Shown: positions 16,937 to 26,290 of the stretch, piece by piece
How the letters are laid out: each line of letters begins with the position of its first letter
Numbering within the stretch: position 1 is the stretch's first letter
Origin: Paracoccaceae bacterium
Lineage (GTDB): Bacteria; Pseudomonadota; Alphaproteobacteria; Rhodobacterales; Rhodobacteraceae
Assembly (NCBI GenBank): GCA_902534325.1
Contig: CACAPQ010000022.1
Span: 1 to 34,824 of the forward strand
Length of the DNA stretch: 34,824 nucleotides
Direction: 5' to 3'
Program-made: the position numbers and the translations under genes
Notes under the pieces: model-generated
The model's database searches: none
Told to the model about the DNA's origin: nothing
Seen by the model: the letters and a program-made list of their open reading frames with translations, nothing else

Positions 16937-18208
16937 ATGTCTTCTACTCGCTTAAATCTATCCGATTTAAAGGTTAAGAGCCCTAAAGATCTTCTTTCTA
17001 TGGCAGAAGAACTAGAAATAGAAAATGCATCAACTATGCGCAAGGGTGAAATTATGTTTCAGATCTTACGCGAAAGAGCAGACGAAGGGTGGGAGATTGC
17101 GGGAGATGGTGTTCTTGAAGTTTTACAAGACGGCTTTGGTTTTTTAAGGTCGCCTGAAGCTAACTATTTACCAGGTCCAGATGATATTTACGTATCCCCA
17201 GAAATGATTAGAAAATACTCATTAAGAACAGGTGATACGATAGAGGGATTAATAAAATCACCAGAAGATAACGAAAGGTACTTTGCTTTAATTGAAGCGC
17301 ACCAAATCAATTTTCAAGATCCTGATAAAGCAAAACATAAAATAGCTTTCGATAACCTTACACCACTATATCCTGATGAGCGCCTCATTATGGAAATAGA
17401 AGATCCAACGGTTAAAGATAAATCAGCGAGAGTTATAGATTTAGTAGCGCCTATTGGTAAGGGCCAACGGTCACTTATTGTTGCGCCGCCAAGAACTGGT
17501 AAGACAGTCATCCTACAAAATATAGCCCACAGTATAGAGCAAAATCACCCAGAGTGTTATCTAATAGTTCTACTTATAGATGAGAGACCAGAGGAAGTTA
17601 CTGATATGCAAAGGTCAGTAAAAGGAGAGGTGATATCTTCTACTTTCGATGAGCCCGCAGCTAGGCATGTAGCAGTATCAGAAATGGTGATAGAAAAAGC
17701 AAAGCGACTTGTTGAACATAAGCGGGATGTTGTTATTCTTTTGGATTCTATAACCCGGCTGGGCAGGGCATTTAACACCGTAATACCCTCATCAGGTAAA
17801 GTTTTAACAGGTGGAGTGGATGCAAATGCTCTTCAAAGACCAAAAAGGTTCTTTGGGGCTGCTCGAAATATAGAAGAAGGCGGTTCATTAACCATCATAT
17901 CTACAGCTTTGATAGATACAGGCAGTAGAATGGATGAAGTTATTTTTGAAGAATTTAAAGGAACAGGCAACAGTGAAATCGTGTTAGACAGAAAAGTTGC
18001 CGATAAAAGGGTTTTCCCAGCTATTGATATATTGAAGTCTGGTACACGAAAAGAAGACCTTCTTATAGATAAAATTGATTTACAAAAAACATTTGTTTTA
18101 AGGCGTATTCTAAATCCAATGGGAACGACAGATGGGATTGAATTTCTTTTATCAAAACTAAAACAAACAAAGACAAATACTGAGTTCTTCGATTCTATGA
18201 ATACCTGA
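16937..18208 (+). CDS. rho: Transcription termination factor Rho
   Basis: Hexameric RNA-dependent ATPase/helicase that ends transcription. Residues about 50-125 form the RNA-binding cold-shock domain ([22 protein letters not shown]), the Walker A motif is PPRTGKT (about 184-190), Walker B lies in [12 protein letters not shown], and the Q-loop region [22 protein letters not shown] follows. Length is 423 residues. The frame is open from 16850, but ATG 16937 ([12 protein letters not shown]) matches the family N-terminus and has AGGT seven bases upstream, so the 29 extra codons are treated as leader. First gene of the rho-mnmE-mnmG-rsmG-parA-parB run. Confidence 0.96.
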   Translation: MSSTRLNLSDLKVKSPKDLLSMAEELEIENASTMRKGEIMFQILRERADEGWEIAGDGVLEVLQDGFGFLRSPEANYLPGPDDIYVSPEMIRKYSLRTGDTIEGLIKSPEDNERYFALIEAHQINFQDPDKAKHKIAFDNLTPLYPDERLIMEIEDPTVKDKSARVIDLVAPIGKGQRSLIVAPPRTGKTVILQNIAHSIEQNHPECYLIVLLIDERPEEVTDMQRSVKGEVISSTFDEPAARHVAVSEMVIEKAKRLVEHKRDVVILLDSITRLGRAFNTVIPSSGKVLTGGVDANALQRPKRFFGAARNIEEGGSLTIISTALIDTGSRMDEVIFEEFKGTGNSEIVLDRKVADKRVFPAIDILKSGTRKEDLLIDKIDLQKTFVLRRILNPMGTTDGIEFLLSKLKQTKTNTEFFDSMNT

Positions 18209-18222
18209 TCTAGGGATTTTTT

Positions 18223-19512
18223 ATGGTTGATACTATTTATGCGCTTGCCACACCACAGGGACGCGCAGGAGTTGCAGTTGTTCGGATTTCAGGTCCAGAT
18301 GCTTTTATGTCGTTAAACGCTTTATGTAACGATATTAGAATTAAACCAAGGAAAACAATACTTTGTGATTTATACACACAAGATGGATTACATATTGATA
18401 GGGCTTTAGTGCTTCCCTTTAAAGGCCCTCATAGTTTTACAGGCGAGGATGTGGTTGAATTGCATCTTCATGGAAGTATAGCTGTGATACAAAAAACTAT
18501 AGAAACGCTTTCAAAAATCGCTAATTTTCGACAAGCACTACCTGGAGAGTTTACACGGCGGGCTTTTTCAAATGAAAAGCTTGATTTAGCAGAAATAGAA
18601 GGTCTTGCAGATCTTATAGAGGCTGAAACAGAAGCTCAGAGAGTACAGGCTTTAAAAGTTCTTTCAGGCAAATTAGGGAAACGAGCCCAAGAGTGGCGCT
18701 CCATGATAATTAAAGCAATGGCTTTAATTGAAGTAACTATAGACTTTGCTGATGAAGAGGTTCCCACAGACGTCTCCGAAGATGTGATATCTATTTTATC
18801 AAATATAATCAATGACTTACGGTATGAGTCTACTGGTATAAACGTTGCAGAGAGAATAAGATCAGGCTTTGAAGTGGCTATAGTGGGTAAGCCAAATGTC
18901 GGTAAGTCTACACTTTTAAATGCACTAGCGGGTAGAGAGGCCGCAATCACATCAGAACAGGCTGGAACGACTAGGGATATCATAGAAGTAAAGATGGATT
19001 TGGATGGTCTGCCAGTAACGATGCTTGATACAGCTGGATTGAGAGAGACAAACAATTCGATCGAAACAAAAGGTATTTATAAGGCTATCGAAAGAGCTAA
19101 TTCGTCGGATCTGGTTATCGTGCTTACAGAAGATGGTAAAAAACTGCCAGAAATAAAGAACCCAAGCATTTTAACTTTTATATCAAAATGTGATGATGGT
19201 GATATGAAAAATGGTCTTTCAGCTGTTACAGGTTTTGGCATAGATAACATGATAGATTCTATTAAAAATGAATTAGGAAATAATGTGCAAAACCAAGGTA
19301 TTGCAACAAGGTTTCGGCATAAGGAAGCAATCGATAGGTCCATAAATAAACTAACAACAGCAAAAAAATTTGTAACCGATGGTCCAGCCTTTTATGATCT
19401 GGCAGCGGAAGAATTAAGACAAACTGCCTACACCTTAGATGAATTGTTTGGTAAAGTAGATGTAGAAAAAGTTTTAGATAAGATTTTCTCGTCTTTTTGT
19501 TTGGGAAAGTAA
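18223..19512 (+). CDS. mnmE: tRNA modification GTPase MnmE
   Basis: With MnmG it makes the 5-carboxymethylaminomethyl-type modification at wobble uridine 34 of certain tRNAs. The N-terminal tetrahydrofolate-binding domain ends near residue 120; a GTPase domain is inserted in the helical domain: G1 GKPNVGKST (about 221-229), G2 GTTRD (247-251), G3 DTAG (268-271) and G4 SKCD (321-324), a variant of NKxD. The C-terminus FCLGK matches the essential CxGK motif whose Cys is required for modification. Length is 429 residues. mnmG starts within 15 bases of the stop. Confidence 0.96.
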   Translation: MVDTIYALATPQGRAGVAVVRISGPDAFMSLNALCNDIRIKPRKTILCDLYTQDGLHIDRALVLPFKGPHSFTGEDVVELHLHGSIAVIQKTIETLSKIANFRQALPGEFTRRAFSNEKLDLAEIEGLADLIEAETEAQRVQALKVLSGKLGKRAQEWRSMIIKAMALIEVTIDFADEEVPTDVSEDVISILSNIINDLRYESTGINVAERIRSGFEVAIVGKPNVGKSTLLNALAGREAAITSEQAGTTRDIIEVKMDLDGLPVTMLDTAGLRETNNSIETKGIYKAIERANSSDLVIVLTEDGKKLPEIKNPSILTFISKCDDGDMKNGLSAVTGFGIDNMIDSIKNELGNNVQNQGIATRFRHKEAIDRSINKLTTAKKFVTDGPAFYDLAAEELRQTAYTLDELFGKVDVEKVLDKIFSSFCLGK

Positions 19513-19516
19513 GGAG

Positions 19517-19532
19517 TGTTTCACGTGAAACA
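19517..19532. other. parS: parS centromere site 1, across the mnmG start
   Basis: TGTTTCACGTGAAACA is a perfect 16-base palindrome identical to the chromosomal parS consensus bound by ParB/Spo0J. It covers the mnmG start codon and lies about 2.8 kb from the putative oriC and 3.3 kb from parB. The chance of an exact 16-base match in a 35-kb window is negligible, and there is a second copy. Confidence 0.92.
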
Positions 19533-21390
19533 ATTTGACGTTCTCGTAGTTGGTGGTGGACATGCAGGTAGCGAAGCAGCTGCTGCTTCTTCTAGGATGG
19601 GCGCCAGTACAGCTCTCGTTACGCTGAAACCCTCTGATCTCGGTATAATGTCATGTAACCCTGCTGTTGGTGGCCTTGGGAAGGGTCACTTGGTGCGTGA
19701 AATTGATGCTCTGGACGGCATTATGGCGCGTTCGGCGGACGAGGCGGGTATTCAGTTTAGATTACTAAATCGCAAAAAGGGACCTGCAGTTCAAGGGCCG
19801 CGGGTTCAGGCCGACCGATTGTTATATCAAAATTCAATAAAAAGAGCTTTAAAATCAATTAAAAACCTTTCCATCATAGAGGGCGAGGTTGTTGATCTTA
19901 TCGGCCCAGAGGATGAAGTTAGGGGTGTAATTTTAGCTGATGGTTCCGAAATTTTAGCAAAATCTACCATTATAACTACAGGAACATTTCTTCGGGGTAA
20001 GGTTTACATAGGAGAGGTTTCATACTCAGCTGGTCGTATGGGTGCAAACCCGTCATTAAAACTTGCCGAAAAAATAGAGGGTTTTGGTTTAAAGTTGGGG
20101 AGGCTAAAAACAGGAACGCCCCCAAGACTAAATGGAAAATCTATAAATTGGGAAAAGTTAGAAAAGCAGCCTGGTGATGCTGAACCAACAATGTTTTCCT
20201 TTTTGTCCAAAAAGCCAACTGCAGAGCAAATTTCATGTGGAATAACTTTCACTAACGAGAGCACACATGAGATTATAGAAAAAAACCTATCAAAATCAGC
20301 AATGTATGGAGGTCTTATTGATGGTGTGGGTCCTCGATATTGTCCGTCGATCGAAGACAAAATAGTTAGATTTAGAGATAAGAGCTCCCACCAGGTGTTT
20401 TTAGAGCCGGAAGGCCTTTCAGTTGATACTATATATCCTAATGGTATCTCAACATCACTTCCTGAAAAAATACAAAAAGAATATGTGCGCTCTATAAAAG
20501 GACTAGAGAAAGTTGAGATTGTACAACCAGGCTATGCGATAGAATATGATTATGTTGATCCTAGGTCATTATCACTAACTTTAAGCGTTAACGGTGTTAG
20601 TGGTCTTTATTTGGCAGGTCAAATTAATGGAACAACGGGATATGAGGAGGCGGCGGCTCAGGGGTTGGTTGCTGGATTAAATGCGGCAGCAGCTTCAATT
20701 GAGGTAAACAATATAACTTTTTCGAGATCAGACAGTTATATTGGCGTTATGATAGATGACCTAATTTCTAAAGGAGTAAGCGAACCGTATAGAATGTTTA
20801 CGTCCAGAGCTGAGTTCAGACTTTCGTTACGTGCTGACAACGCCGATCAACGATTGACCCCAAAAGGCATAGAAATAGGCTGTATATCCAAACAAAGAAA
20901 GAAAGCTTTTTTAGAAAAAGCAAATAAAATAGAGGAGTGTAACAAGATACTTTCTGAAAAAGAGTTTACTCCAAACCAATTGATAGCTCAGGGTATTTCG
21001 GTGAGCCAAGATGGAAACAAAAGAAACTTGAAACAAGTATTGGCATTTCCAAACATAACTTTTGATAGTATAACCGCATTTGATAATAGGCTTTTACAGA
21101 TAGAGAGTGAAATTCAACAGCAAGTTCATAGGGATGCGCTTTACTCAAATTATATCGATAGACAGAAGAAAGATATAGAAGCTATCAAAAGAGATGAGGC
21201 TATAAAAATACCATTTAGCTTTGATTATAAGTCTATGTCTGGTTTATCAAATGAATTGAAAAATAAACTACTTACTCAAAAACCGAAAAATATAGCTCAA
21301 GCGTCTCGTATAGAAGGGATGACGCCGGCAGCTCTTTTTTTGATATTATCAAAAGTTAAACAGGGTCAGAACCAGATTAAGGCCGGATGA
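19525..21390 (+). CDS. mnmG: tRNA uridine-5-carboxymethylaminomethyl modification enzyme MnmG (GidA)
   Basis: FAD-dependent partner of MnmE. The N-terminal FAD loop [12 protein letters not shown], the [15 protein letters not shown] segment, the RLKTGTPPR motif and [10 protein letters not shown] are conserved. The C-terminal helical domain (from about 550) is the MnmE/tRNA contact. Two GTG starts are possible: 19516 (M-F-H-V-K-Q, the family N-terminus) and 19525. The Shine-Dalgarno sequence TAAGGAG ends on 19516, leaving no spacing for that start but eight bases for 19525, so I prefer 19525. The start sits inside a perfect parS site, whose central CACGTG supplies the GTG. Confidence 0.95.
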   Translation: MKQFDVLVVGGGHAGSEAAAASSRMGASTALVTLKPSDLGIMSCNPAVGGLGKGHLVREIDALDGIMARSADEAGIQFRLLNRKKGPAVQGPRVQADRLLYQNSIKRALKSIKNLSIIEGEVVDLIGPEDEVRGVILADGSEILAKSTIITTGTFLRGKVYIGEVSYSAGRMGANPSLKLAEKIEGFGLKLGRLKTGTPPRLNGKSINWEKLEKQPGDAEPTMFSFLSKKPTAEQISCGITFTNESTHEIIEKNLSKSAMYGGLIDGVGPRYCPSIEDKIVRFRDKSSHQVFLEPEGLSVDTIYPNGISTSLPEKIQKEYVRSIKGLEKVEIVQPGYAIEYDYVDPRSLSLTLSVNGVSGLYLAGQINGTTGYEEAAAQGLVAGLNAAAASIEVNNITFSRSDSYIGVMIDDLISKGVSEPYRMFTSRAEFRLSLRADNADQRLTPKGIEIGCISKQRKKAFLEKANKIEECNKILSEKEFTPNQLIAQGISVSQDGNKRNLKQVLAFPNITFDSITAFDNRLLQIESEIQQQVHRDALYSNYIDRQKKDIEAIKRDEAIKIPFSFDYKSMSGLSNELKNKLLTQKPKNIAQASRIEGMTPAALFLILSKVKQGQNQIKAG

Positions 21391-22004
21391 AAGATGATAT
21401 CCTAATAGATGTTTCACGTGAAACAATAGTACTCTTACAGCGGCTGGGGTTACTTGTTGAAAAGTGGAATAAAAGTATAAATTTAATATCTAAAAGTACC
21501 GTACCTGAAATATGGAGTCGTCATGTTTTAGACTCAGCCCAGATTTTTTATGCTAGCAACAAAAAATTTAAAAAATGGCTGGATATGGGATCTGGGGCAG
21601 GATTTCCTGGATTGGTCGTGGCAATTCTTGCTCAGGATAGGAATTTTGGTGGTGAGATAACCTTGGTTGAGAGCGATAAAAGAAAATGTGTTTTCCTCAG
21701 CACAGTAAAAAGAGAATTAAATCTTAATTTATCTATTATAAACAATAGGATAGAGCGCTGTAATAGACAAAAAGCCGATGTAATATCAGCGAGGGCTTTA
21801 GCTGACCTACCCAGGCTTCTTGAGCTATCATTTAATCATTTGAGTAATAATGCAACTCTCATATTTGCAAAGGGAAAGTCTTGGCAAGAAGAGTTGGTAG
21901 CTGCAGAGAAAACTTGGAACTTTAGTTGGGAAGCGGTTACCAGTATAACTGATCCAAAGTCAGTAGTTCTGAAAATAGGAGAGCTTTCGCGTGCCAACCA
22001 ATAA
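21387..22004 (+). CDS. rsmG: 16S rRNA (guanine527-N7)-methyltransferase RsmG (GidB)
   Basis: Uses S-adenosylmethionine to methylate G527 of 16S rRNA; loss gives low-level streptomycin resistance in several bacteria. The SAM motif [13 protein letters not shown] is at about residues 67-79, followed by [11 protein letters not shown] and the catalytic-region [14 protein letters not shown]. Length is 205 residues. ATG 21387 overlaps the mnmG stop as ATGA. Residues 9-13 (VSRET) are encoded by the second parS site, and that peptide is common near the N-terminus of alphaproteobacterial RsmG. Confidence 0.95.
   Translation: MKDDILIDVSRETIVLLQRLGLLVEKWNKSINLISKSTVPEIWSRHVLDSAQIFYASNKKFKKWLDMGSGAGFPGLVVAILAQDRNFGGEITLVESDKRKCVFLSTVKRELNLNLSIINNRIERCNRQKADVISARALADLPRLLELSFNHLSNNATLIFAKGKSWQEELVAAEKTWNFSWEAVTSITDPKSVVLKIGELSRANQ
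21410..21425. other. parS: parS centromere site 2, inside rsmG
   Basis: A second exact copy of the 16-base palindrome TGTTTCACGTGAAACA. It is read in the rsmG frame as V-S-R-E-T, so it must meet both protein-coding and ParB-binding constraints. It lies about 1.9 kb from site 1 and about 0.6 kb before parA. Confidence 0.92.
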
Positions 22005-22785
22005 GTCCAAAACTGCAAAAATAATCTCAGTGACAAATCAGAAAGGTGGAGTTGGCAAAACAACTACAACAATCAACTTAGCAGCGGCATTGTCACAACT
22101 AGAAAAGAAGGTTCTAATTATAGATTTGGATCCACAAGGAAATGCATCCACTGGTTTGGGTGTAGAGGTAGAAGATCGAGAATTATCGACATATGAATTT
22201 TTGATCGAGGGTGTTCCACTAGAAAAGGTGACAATGGAAACAGAAATATCCGGTCTAAACATTGTTCCAGCAACAATAGATTTGAGCTCAGCTGATATAG
22301 ATTTGATATCAAACGAAAAAAGAAGCCATTTATTGCATGCGGCACTGCGAAAAAAACAACAAGACAAACAAAAATATGACTATATACTGATTGATTGTCC
22401 ACCATCGTTAAACATTTTAACGGTTAACGCGATGGTTGCATCTCACTCTGTTTTAATTCCACTACAGAGTGAGTTTTTTGCACTTGAGGGACTCTCACAA
22501 CTTTTATTAACAGTTAAAGAAGTGCGTCAAACCGCAAATGAAAATCTTCGGGTTGAAGGTATAGTTTTAACCATGTTTGATGGAAGAAACAATCTATCTA
22601 AACAAGTAGAAGCTGATGCTAGAAGTAATCTGCGCGAGTTAGTTTTTAAAACGATCATTCCGCGGAATGTTCGGGTAAGTGAGGCACCTTCGTATTCAAT
22701 GCCTGTTTTAACTTATGATCCTTCTTCAAAGGGATCCAAGGCGTATATGAGTTTGGCCAAAGAGTTATTAGCTAATAATTCTTGA
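21991..22785 (+). CDS. parA: Chromosome-partitioning ATPase ParA (Soj)
   Basis: Deviant Walker ATPase that drives movement of ParB-parS complexes. Walker A KGGVGKTT is at residues 18-25 with the signature first Lys, Walker A' is LIIDLDPQGNAST, and Walker B is YILIDCPPSL. There is no N-terminal HTH, as in chromosomal type Ib ParA. Length is 264 residues. The start is GTG 21991 with AGGAG nine bases upstream; it overlaps rsmG by 14 bases. parB follows 13 bases after the stop. Confidence 0.96.
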   Translation: MPTNKSKTAKIISVTNQKGGVGKTTTTINLAAALSQLEKKVLIIDLDPQGNASTGLGVEVEDRELSTYEFLIEGVPLEKVTMETEISGLNIVPATIDLSSADIDLISNEKRSHLLHAALRKKQQDKQKYDYILIDCPPSLNILTVNAMVASHSVLIPLQSEFFALEGLSQLLLTVKEVRQTANENLRVEGIVLTMFDGRNNLSKQVEADARSNLRELVFKTIIPRNVRVSEAPSYSMPVLTYDPSSKGSKAYMSLAKELLANNS

Positions 22786-22798
22786 TAGGAGGTTTTTG

Positions 22799-23695
22799 AT
22801 GGTAGAAAAAAAAGGTAAATCAAGGGGTCTTGGGCGAGGTTTGTCATCTTTGATGGGCGACTTTAATAACGAGCCTGTAAGCAGCAGTATAAATTCAGAA
22901 AATCAGGCATTTGAGAAACTTGTGCCGGTTGAGAAAATATATCCAAACCCAAATCAGCCTAGAAAATCTTTTCAAGAAGAAAAATTAATTGAATTAGCAA
23001 ATTCGATTAAAACGAAAGGCATAGTCCAACCCTTAATAGTTAGAGAAAAGAAAGGAACAAAAGAAAGTTTTGAAATAGTTGCAGGCGAACGACGATGGCG
23101 CGCCGCTCAAAGAGCTCAAATCCATGAGCTACCAGTCATTGTAAAGGAGTTCACTGATATAGAGGTTCTAGAAATAGCCATAATTGAAAATGTTCAAAGG
23201 GCTGATCTAAACCCAATAGAAGAAGCTCTTGGATACAAAAATTTGATGGACAATTTTGATCACACTCAGGAAGGGCTTTCTAAAGAAATTGGAAAAAGTA
23301 GAAGCCATATAGCCAACCTATTGCGACTACTTAATCTTCCGACAGCAGTTCAAGAATTGTTGATTTCAGGGAAACTGACGGCGGGGCATGCTCGGGCTTT
23401 GGTGACATGTGACAATCCATTAGCTATAGCAAAACAGATTATTTCACTTGGCCTTTCGGTAAGGGATGCAGAACGGTTGGCTAAAAATGTTAGTGAGAAA
23501 AAAGTTTCGAATAAAACAAAAACAAAAGAGAAACCCGCCGATACAGTTCTTTTGGAAGCTGATCTATCTGCAGCACTTAAGATGAAAGTCTCCATTAACC
23601 ACGAAGAGGGAAAAGAAAAAGGTTTAATGTCAATAACTTATAAATCTTTGGACGAATTAGATCGTATTTCTGAAGTGATACTAAATGGTAGCTGA
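22799..23695 (+). CDS. parB: Chromosome-partitioning protein ParB (CTP-dependent DNA clamp)
   Basis: Binds parS and spreads along DNA as a CTP-switched clamp, recruiting ParA and SMC. N-terminal Arg-rich LGRGLSSLMG matches the ParA-stimulating region. CTP-binding motifs are NPNQPRK, GERRWRA (residues 96-102) and ENVQRADLNPIEEA (from about 130). The HTH region (GLSKEIGKSRSHIANLLRLL) and a C-terminal dimerisation domain follow. ATG 22799 has TAGGAGG six bases upstream; a TTG one codon earlier is less likely. Its two cognate sites lie upstream in mnmG and rsmG. It converges with hemW with an 11-base gap. Confidence 0.96.
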   Translation: MVEKKGKSRGLGRGLSSLMGDFNNEPVSSSINSENQAFEKLVPVEKIYPNPNQPRKSFQEEKLIELANSIKTKGIVQPLIVREKKGTKESFEIVAGERRWRAAQRAQIHELPVIVKEFTDIEVLEIAIIENVQRADLNPIEEALGYKNLMDNFDHTQEGLSKEIGKSRSHIANLLRLLNLPTAVQELLISGKLTAGHARALVTCDNPLAIAKQIISLGLSVRDAERLAKNVSEKKVSNKTKTKEKPADTVLLEADLSAALKMKVSINHEEGKEKGLMSITYKSLDELDRISEVILNGS

Positions 23696-23706
23696 TATTG
23701 GTGCTT

Positions 23707-24864
23707 TTAATTTAATAGTTCAGTAAGCACAGAGTTTAAGACTTTTCTTCCTGAAAAAGTTGCAATTATGTTTCCTTTTTTTTCCTCGATGAGTTGAATG
23801 CTTTTTAAAAAAGATAATTTTTCTTCAGAAAAAGAAGAGCCTGATAAATTTTCAAATCGCTTAAAATTAACTCCTTCGTTCAATCTTAAACCCATCATAA
23901 CCATCTCGGCGGCTTGCTGCTCTTGGGATAGCTCAATTACGCAAGACTCTCCAGAACCGCGATGCTCTACCTTTGTAAGCCACTCTTCTGGAGATAAAAA
24001 TGTTTCAGTAGCGTATTTTTTACCGTCAACGGTGAGACGACCATGAGCGCCAGGTCCGATACCGATGTAGTCACCATATCGCCAATACACAAGATTATGT
24101 ACGCTCTCAAAACCCATTTGCGCATAATTAGAAACTTCATATGCTGAGAGTCCCCTGTCTTCACATAAATGGGAAGTAATGTCATATAATTCGGCTGAGA
24201 TATCGTCACTGGGCAATCCCTTAAGTAGCCCACGATTATATCTATCACCAAATGCTGTGCCCTGCTCAATGGTTAACTGATATAAAGACATATGATTCGC
24301 CCCTAAATCTAAGGCTTTACTTAATTCCTTTTCCCATTGCATCAGATTTTGGTTTTGTCTCGCATATATTAAGTCAAAACTTACAGCTGTGAAGTTTTGC
24401 TGAGCAATTTCAAAAGCAGATAATGCTTCTTTTACCGTATGAGTTCGACCTAACGCCTTTAAGTCCTTTTCGTTGAGCGACTGAATTCCCATTGATACTC
24501 TATTTACACCGGCAGACCTATAAGCCTCAAAATTTTTCGCATCCACTGAGCCTGGGTTAGCTTCTAGTGTTACTTCAAAAATATCTTTGGTTTTCCAATA
24601 TTTTTGGATTTCATTCAAAATATCGTTGATAATCCAAGGCTCTATCAGGCTTGGTGTTCCACCACCAAAGAAAACAGAATTTAAAGATCGGTTTGATGTA
24701 TTTTTTGAAACTCGATTTATTTCGCTTAGATATGATCTAAGCCACTGTTTTTGATCAATATTATTTCTTACATGGCTATTGAAGTCACAGTAAGGACATT
24801 TTGCAGCACAAAAAGGCCAATGGATATAAACCCCAAATCCTCCATTTTCCCAGTCTTCACTCAA
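23707..24864 (-). CDS. hemW: HemW-type radical SAM protein (haem chaperone, HemN-like)
   Basis: A radical SAM protein with CxxxCxxC as CAAKCPYCDF near the N-terminus, binding a 4Fe-4S cluster. Family features VFFGGGTPSL, EANPGSVD, VSMGIQSLN and GIGPGAHG are present. It lacks the long N-terminal extension of true coproporphyrinogen oxidase HemN, so HemW (haem delivery) fits better. No ATG starts the frame: TTG 24888 and TTG 24864 are possible. I take 24864 (MSEDWENGGFG), which overlaps the rdgB stop by 8 bases. The start is uncertain; the end is firm. Confidence 0.9.
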   Translation of the reverse strand: MSEDWENGGFGVYIHWPFCAAKCPYCDFNSHVRNNIDQKQWLRSYLSEINRVSKNTSNRSLNSVFFGGGTPSLIEPWIINDILNEIQKYWKTKDIFEVTLEANPGSVDAKNFEAYRSAGVNRVSMGIQSLNEKDLKALGRTHTVKEALSAFEIAQQNFTAVSFDLIYARQNQNLMQWEKELSKALDLGANHMSLYQLTIEQGTAFGDRYNRGLLKGLPSDDISAELYDITSHLCEDRGLSAYEVSNYAQMGFESVHNLVYWRYGDYIGIGPGAHGRLTVDGKKYATETFLSPEEWLTKVEHRGSGESCVIELSQEQQAAEMVMMGLRLNEGVNFKRFENLSGSSFSEEKLSFLKSIQLIEEKKGNIIATFSGRKVLNSVLTELLN

Positions 24865-25465
24865 AACATGCTCTAACAAGTTTATCAAAAGCTATTGATC
24901 GATGGCTGATTTTATTTTTATTCTCAAAGCTCATCTCTCCGCAAGTAATCTCATAGCCGCTAGGTTGAAATATAGGATCGTACCCATGGCCGTCTAATCC
25001 CCTCGGAGGCCAAACAACCTGACCAGCTAGGGTACCTTCAAAGATTTCGTCATGACCGTCCGGCCATGCGAGTACTAAAGTACAGCGGAATTGTGCTAAT
25101 CTTGGATAGGGTGCAGAAATTTTTGTTAGGGCTTCCTGAGTTTTTTTCATTGCCATAAAAAAATCTCGTCCATTTGGGGTTTTGGCCCAATCTGCAGTGT
25201 ATACACCAGGCGCACCATTCAAGGCGTCAATAGTAATTCCACTATCGTCTCCAAGGGCTGGTAAGCCAGTAATTTTTGATGCAGAGTGTGCTTTTATTCG
25301 AGCGTTTCCTATAAAATTATCTTCTGTTTCTAAAGGTTCTGGAAGGTCAAGTGATTTGCTGGATAAAATTTCTACTAATTTATTTGAAAATAGTGCGCGA
25401 ACCTCTTCGAGCTTGCCTTCATTATGTGTGGCAACTACCAATTTTTTACCCTCAAATTTTCGCAT
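24857..25465 (-). CDS. rdgB: RdgB/HAM1-family XTP/dITP pyrophosphatase
   Basis: Removes deaminated purine nucleotides (ITP, dITP, XTP) from the pool. The N-terminal VVATHNEGKLEEV motif, ALGDDSGITIDALNGAPGVYTADWA, and the C-terminal GYDPIFQP and ...ISHRSIAFDKL segments are diagnostic. Length is 202 residues. Its ATG overlaps the rph stop by one base (TAATG), and its 3' end overlaps hemW, forming an rph-rdgB-hemW operon. Confidence 0.96.
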   Translation of the reverse strand: MRKFEGKKLVVATHNEGKLEEVRALFSNKLVEILSSKSLDLPEPLETEDNFIGNARIKAHSASKITGLPALGDDSGITIDALNGAPGVYTADWAKTPNGRDFFMAMKKTQEALTKISAPYPRLAQFRCTLVLAWPDGHDEIFEGTLAGQVVWPPRGLDGHGYDPIFQPSGYEITCGEMSFENKNKISHRSIAFDKLVRACFE

Positions 25466-26178
25466 TAGTTTCGGGAAGCTTTTTGAATATCAAAGAGTTC
25501 AGAAGCGCCTTTTTCTGCCAAATTGATCAGGCTATTTAGTTCATCCCTAGTATATGTTGCTCCCTCAGCACTTATTTGGGTTTCAATCATATTTCCACTT
25601 TCAAGCATGATAAAATTCCCGTCTACACCAGCTTCACTATCTTCAGAATAATCGAGATCCAAGACCGGCTGTCCAGCGTAAATACCACAACTGATTGCAG
25701 CAACTGGTGAAATCAAAGGATCTGTAGATATAGTGCCAGAAGCTAAAAGTTTATCTATTGCCAAACGTAGAGCTAACCAACCCCCAGTGATAGAAGCACA
25801 GCGCGTACCACCATCTGCTTGTATTACATCACAATCGATTGTTATCTGTCGTTCACCTAATGCGAGCCTATCAACACCGGCTCTTAAAGATCTTCCGATG
25901 AGTCTTTGTATCTCAACTGTTCGGCCGCCTTGCTTACCAGAAGCTGCTTCCCTTCGCATTCTGGAACCGGTTGATCTTGGTAACATACCATATTCAGCAG
26001 TAACCCACCCTAGACCAGATCCTTTGATAAATGGTGGAACTCTATCTTCTATTGTTGCGGTACATATAACATGAGTATCACCCATTTTAATTATGCAACT
26101 TCCCTCAGCATGCATAGTTATATTAGTTTCTATTGAAACGTTTCTCAGTTCGTCAAGTTTTCGACCAGATGGGCGCAT
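25465..26178 (-). CDS. rph: Ribonuclease PH
   Basis: Phosphorolytic 3'-5' exoribonuclease that trims tRNA and other RNA 3' ends. The sequence has [27 protein letters not shown], the Arg-rich phosphate-site block [28 protein letters not shown] and [18 protein letters not shown]. Length is 237 residues. ATG 26178 is chosen because AAGGA precedes it by about seven bases; the TTG at 26193 is rejected. Divergent from hrcA across a 112-base gap. Confidence 0.96.
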   Translation of the reverse strand: MRPSGRKLDELRNVSIETNITMHAEGSCIIKMGDTHVICTATIEDRVPPFIKGSGLGWVTAEYGMLPRSTGSRMRREAASGKQGGRTVEIQRLIGRSLRAGVDRLALGERQITIDCDVIQADGGTRCASITGGWLALRLAIDKLLASGTISTDPLISPVAAISCGIYAGQPVLDLDYSEDSEAGVDGNFIMLESGNMIETQISAEGATYTRDELNSLINLAEKGASELFDIQKASRN

Positions 26179-26290
26179 TTTAAATCCTTTCAACTTTAAT
26201 TTGGAAATACATCTCGATTACGTAAATTTGCAACCCTGTTTGAAGTTTTTCATTAGGCTAATTGGAATATATAAGCTAAAACACGTCCCG

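Noticed and set aside
23696-23706. Intrinsic terminator between parB and hemW
   Set aside because: The gap is 11 bases with no hairpin and T-tract; the same is true of other convergent pairs here.
26093-26290. Long N-terminal extension of hrcA overlapping rph
   Set aside because: The extension is antisense to the well-conserved 5' end of rph, and family homology begins only at about 26291.
26179-26290. CIRCE operator upstream of hrcA
   Set aside because: No GCACTC-type inverted repeat with a nine-base spacer is present in this gap.
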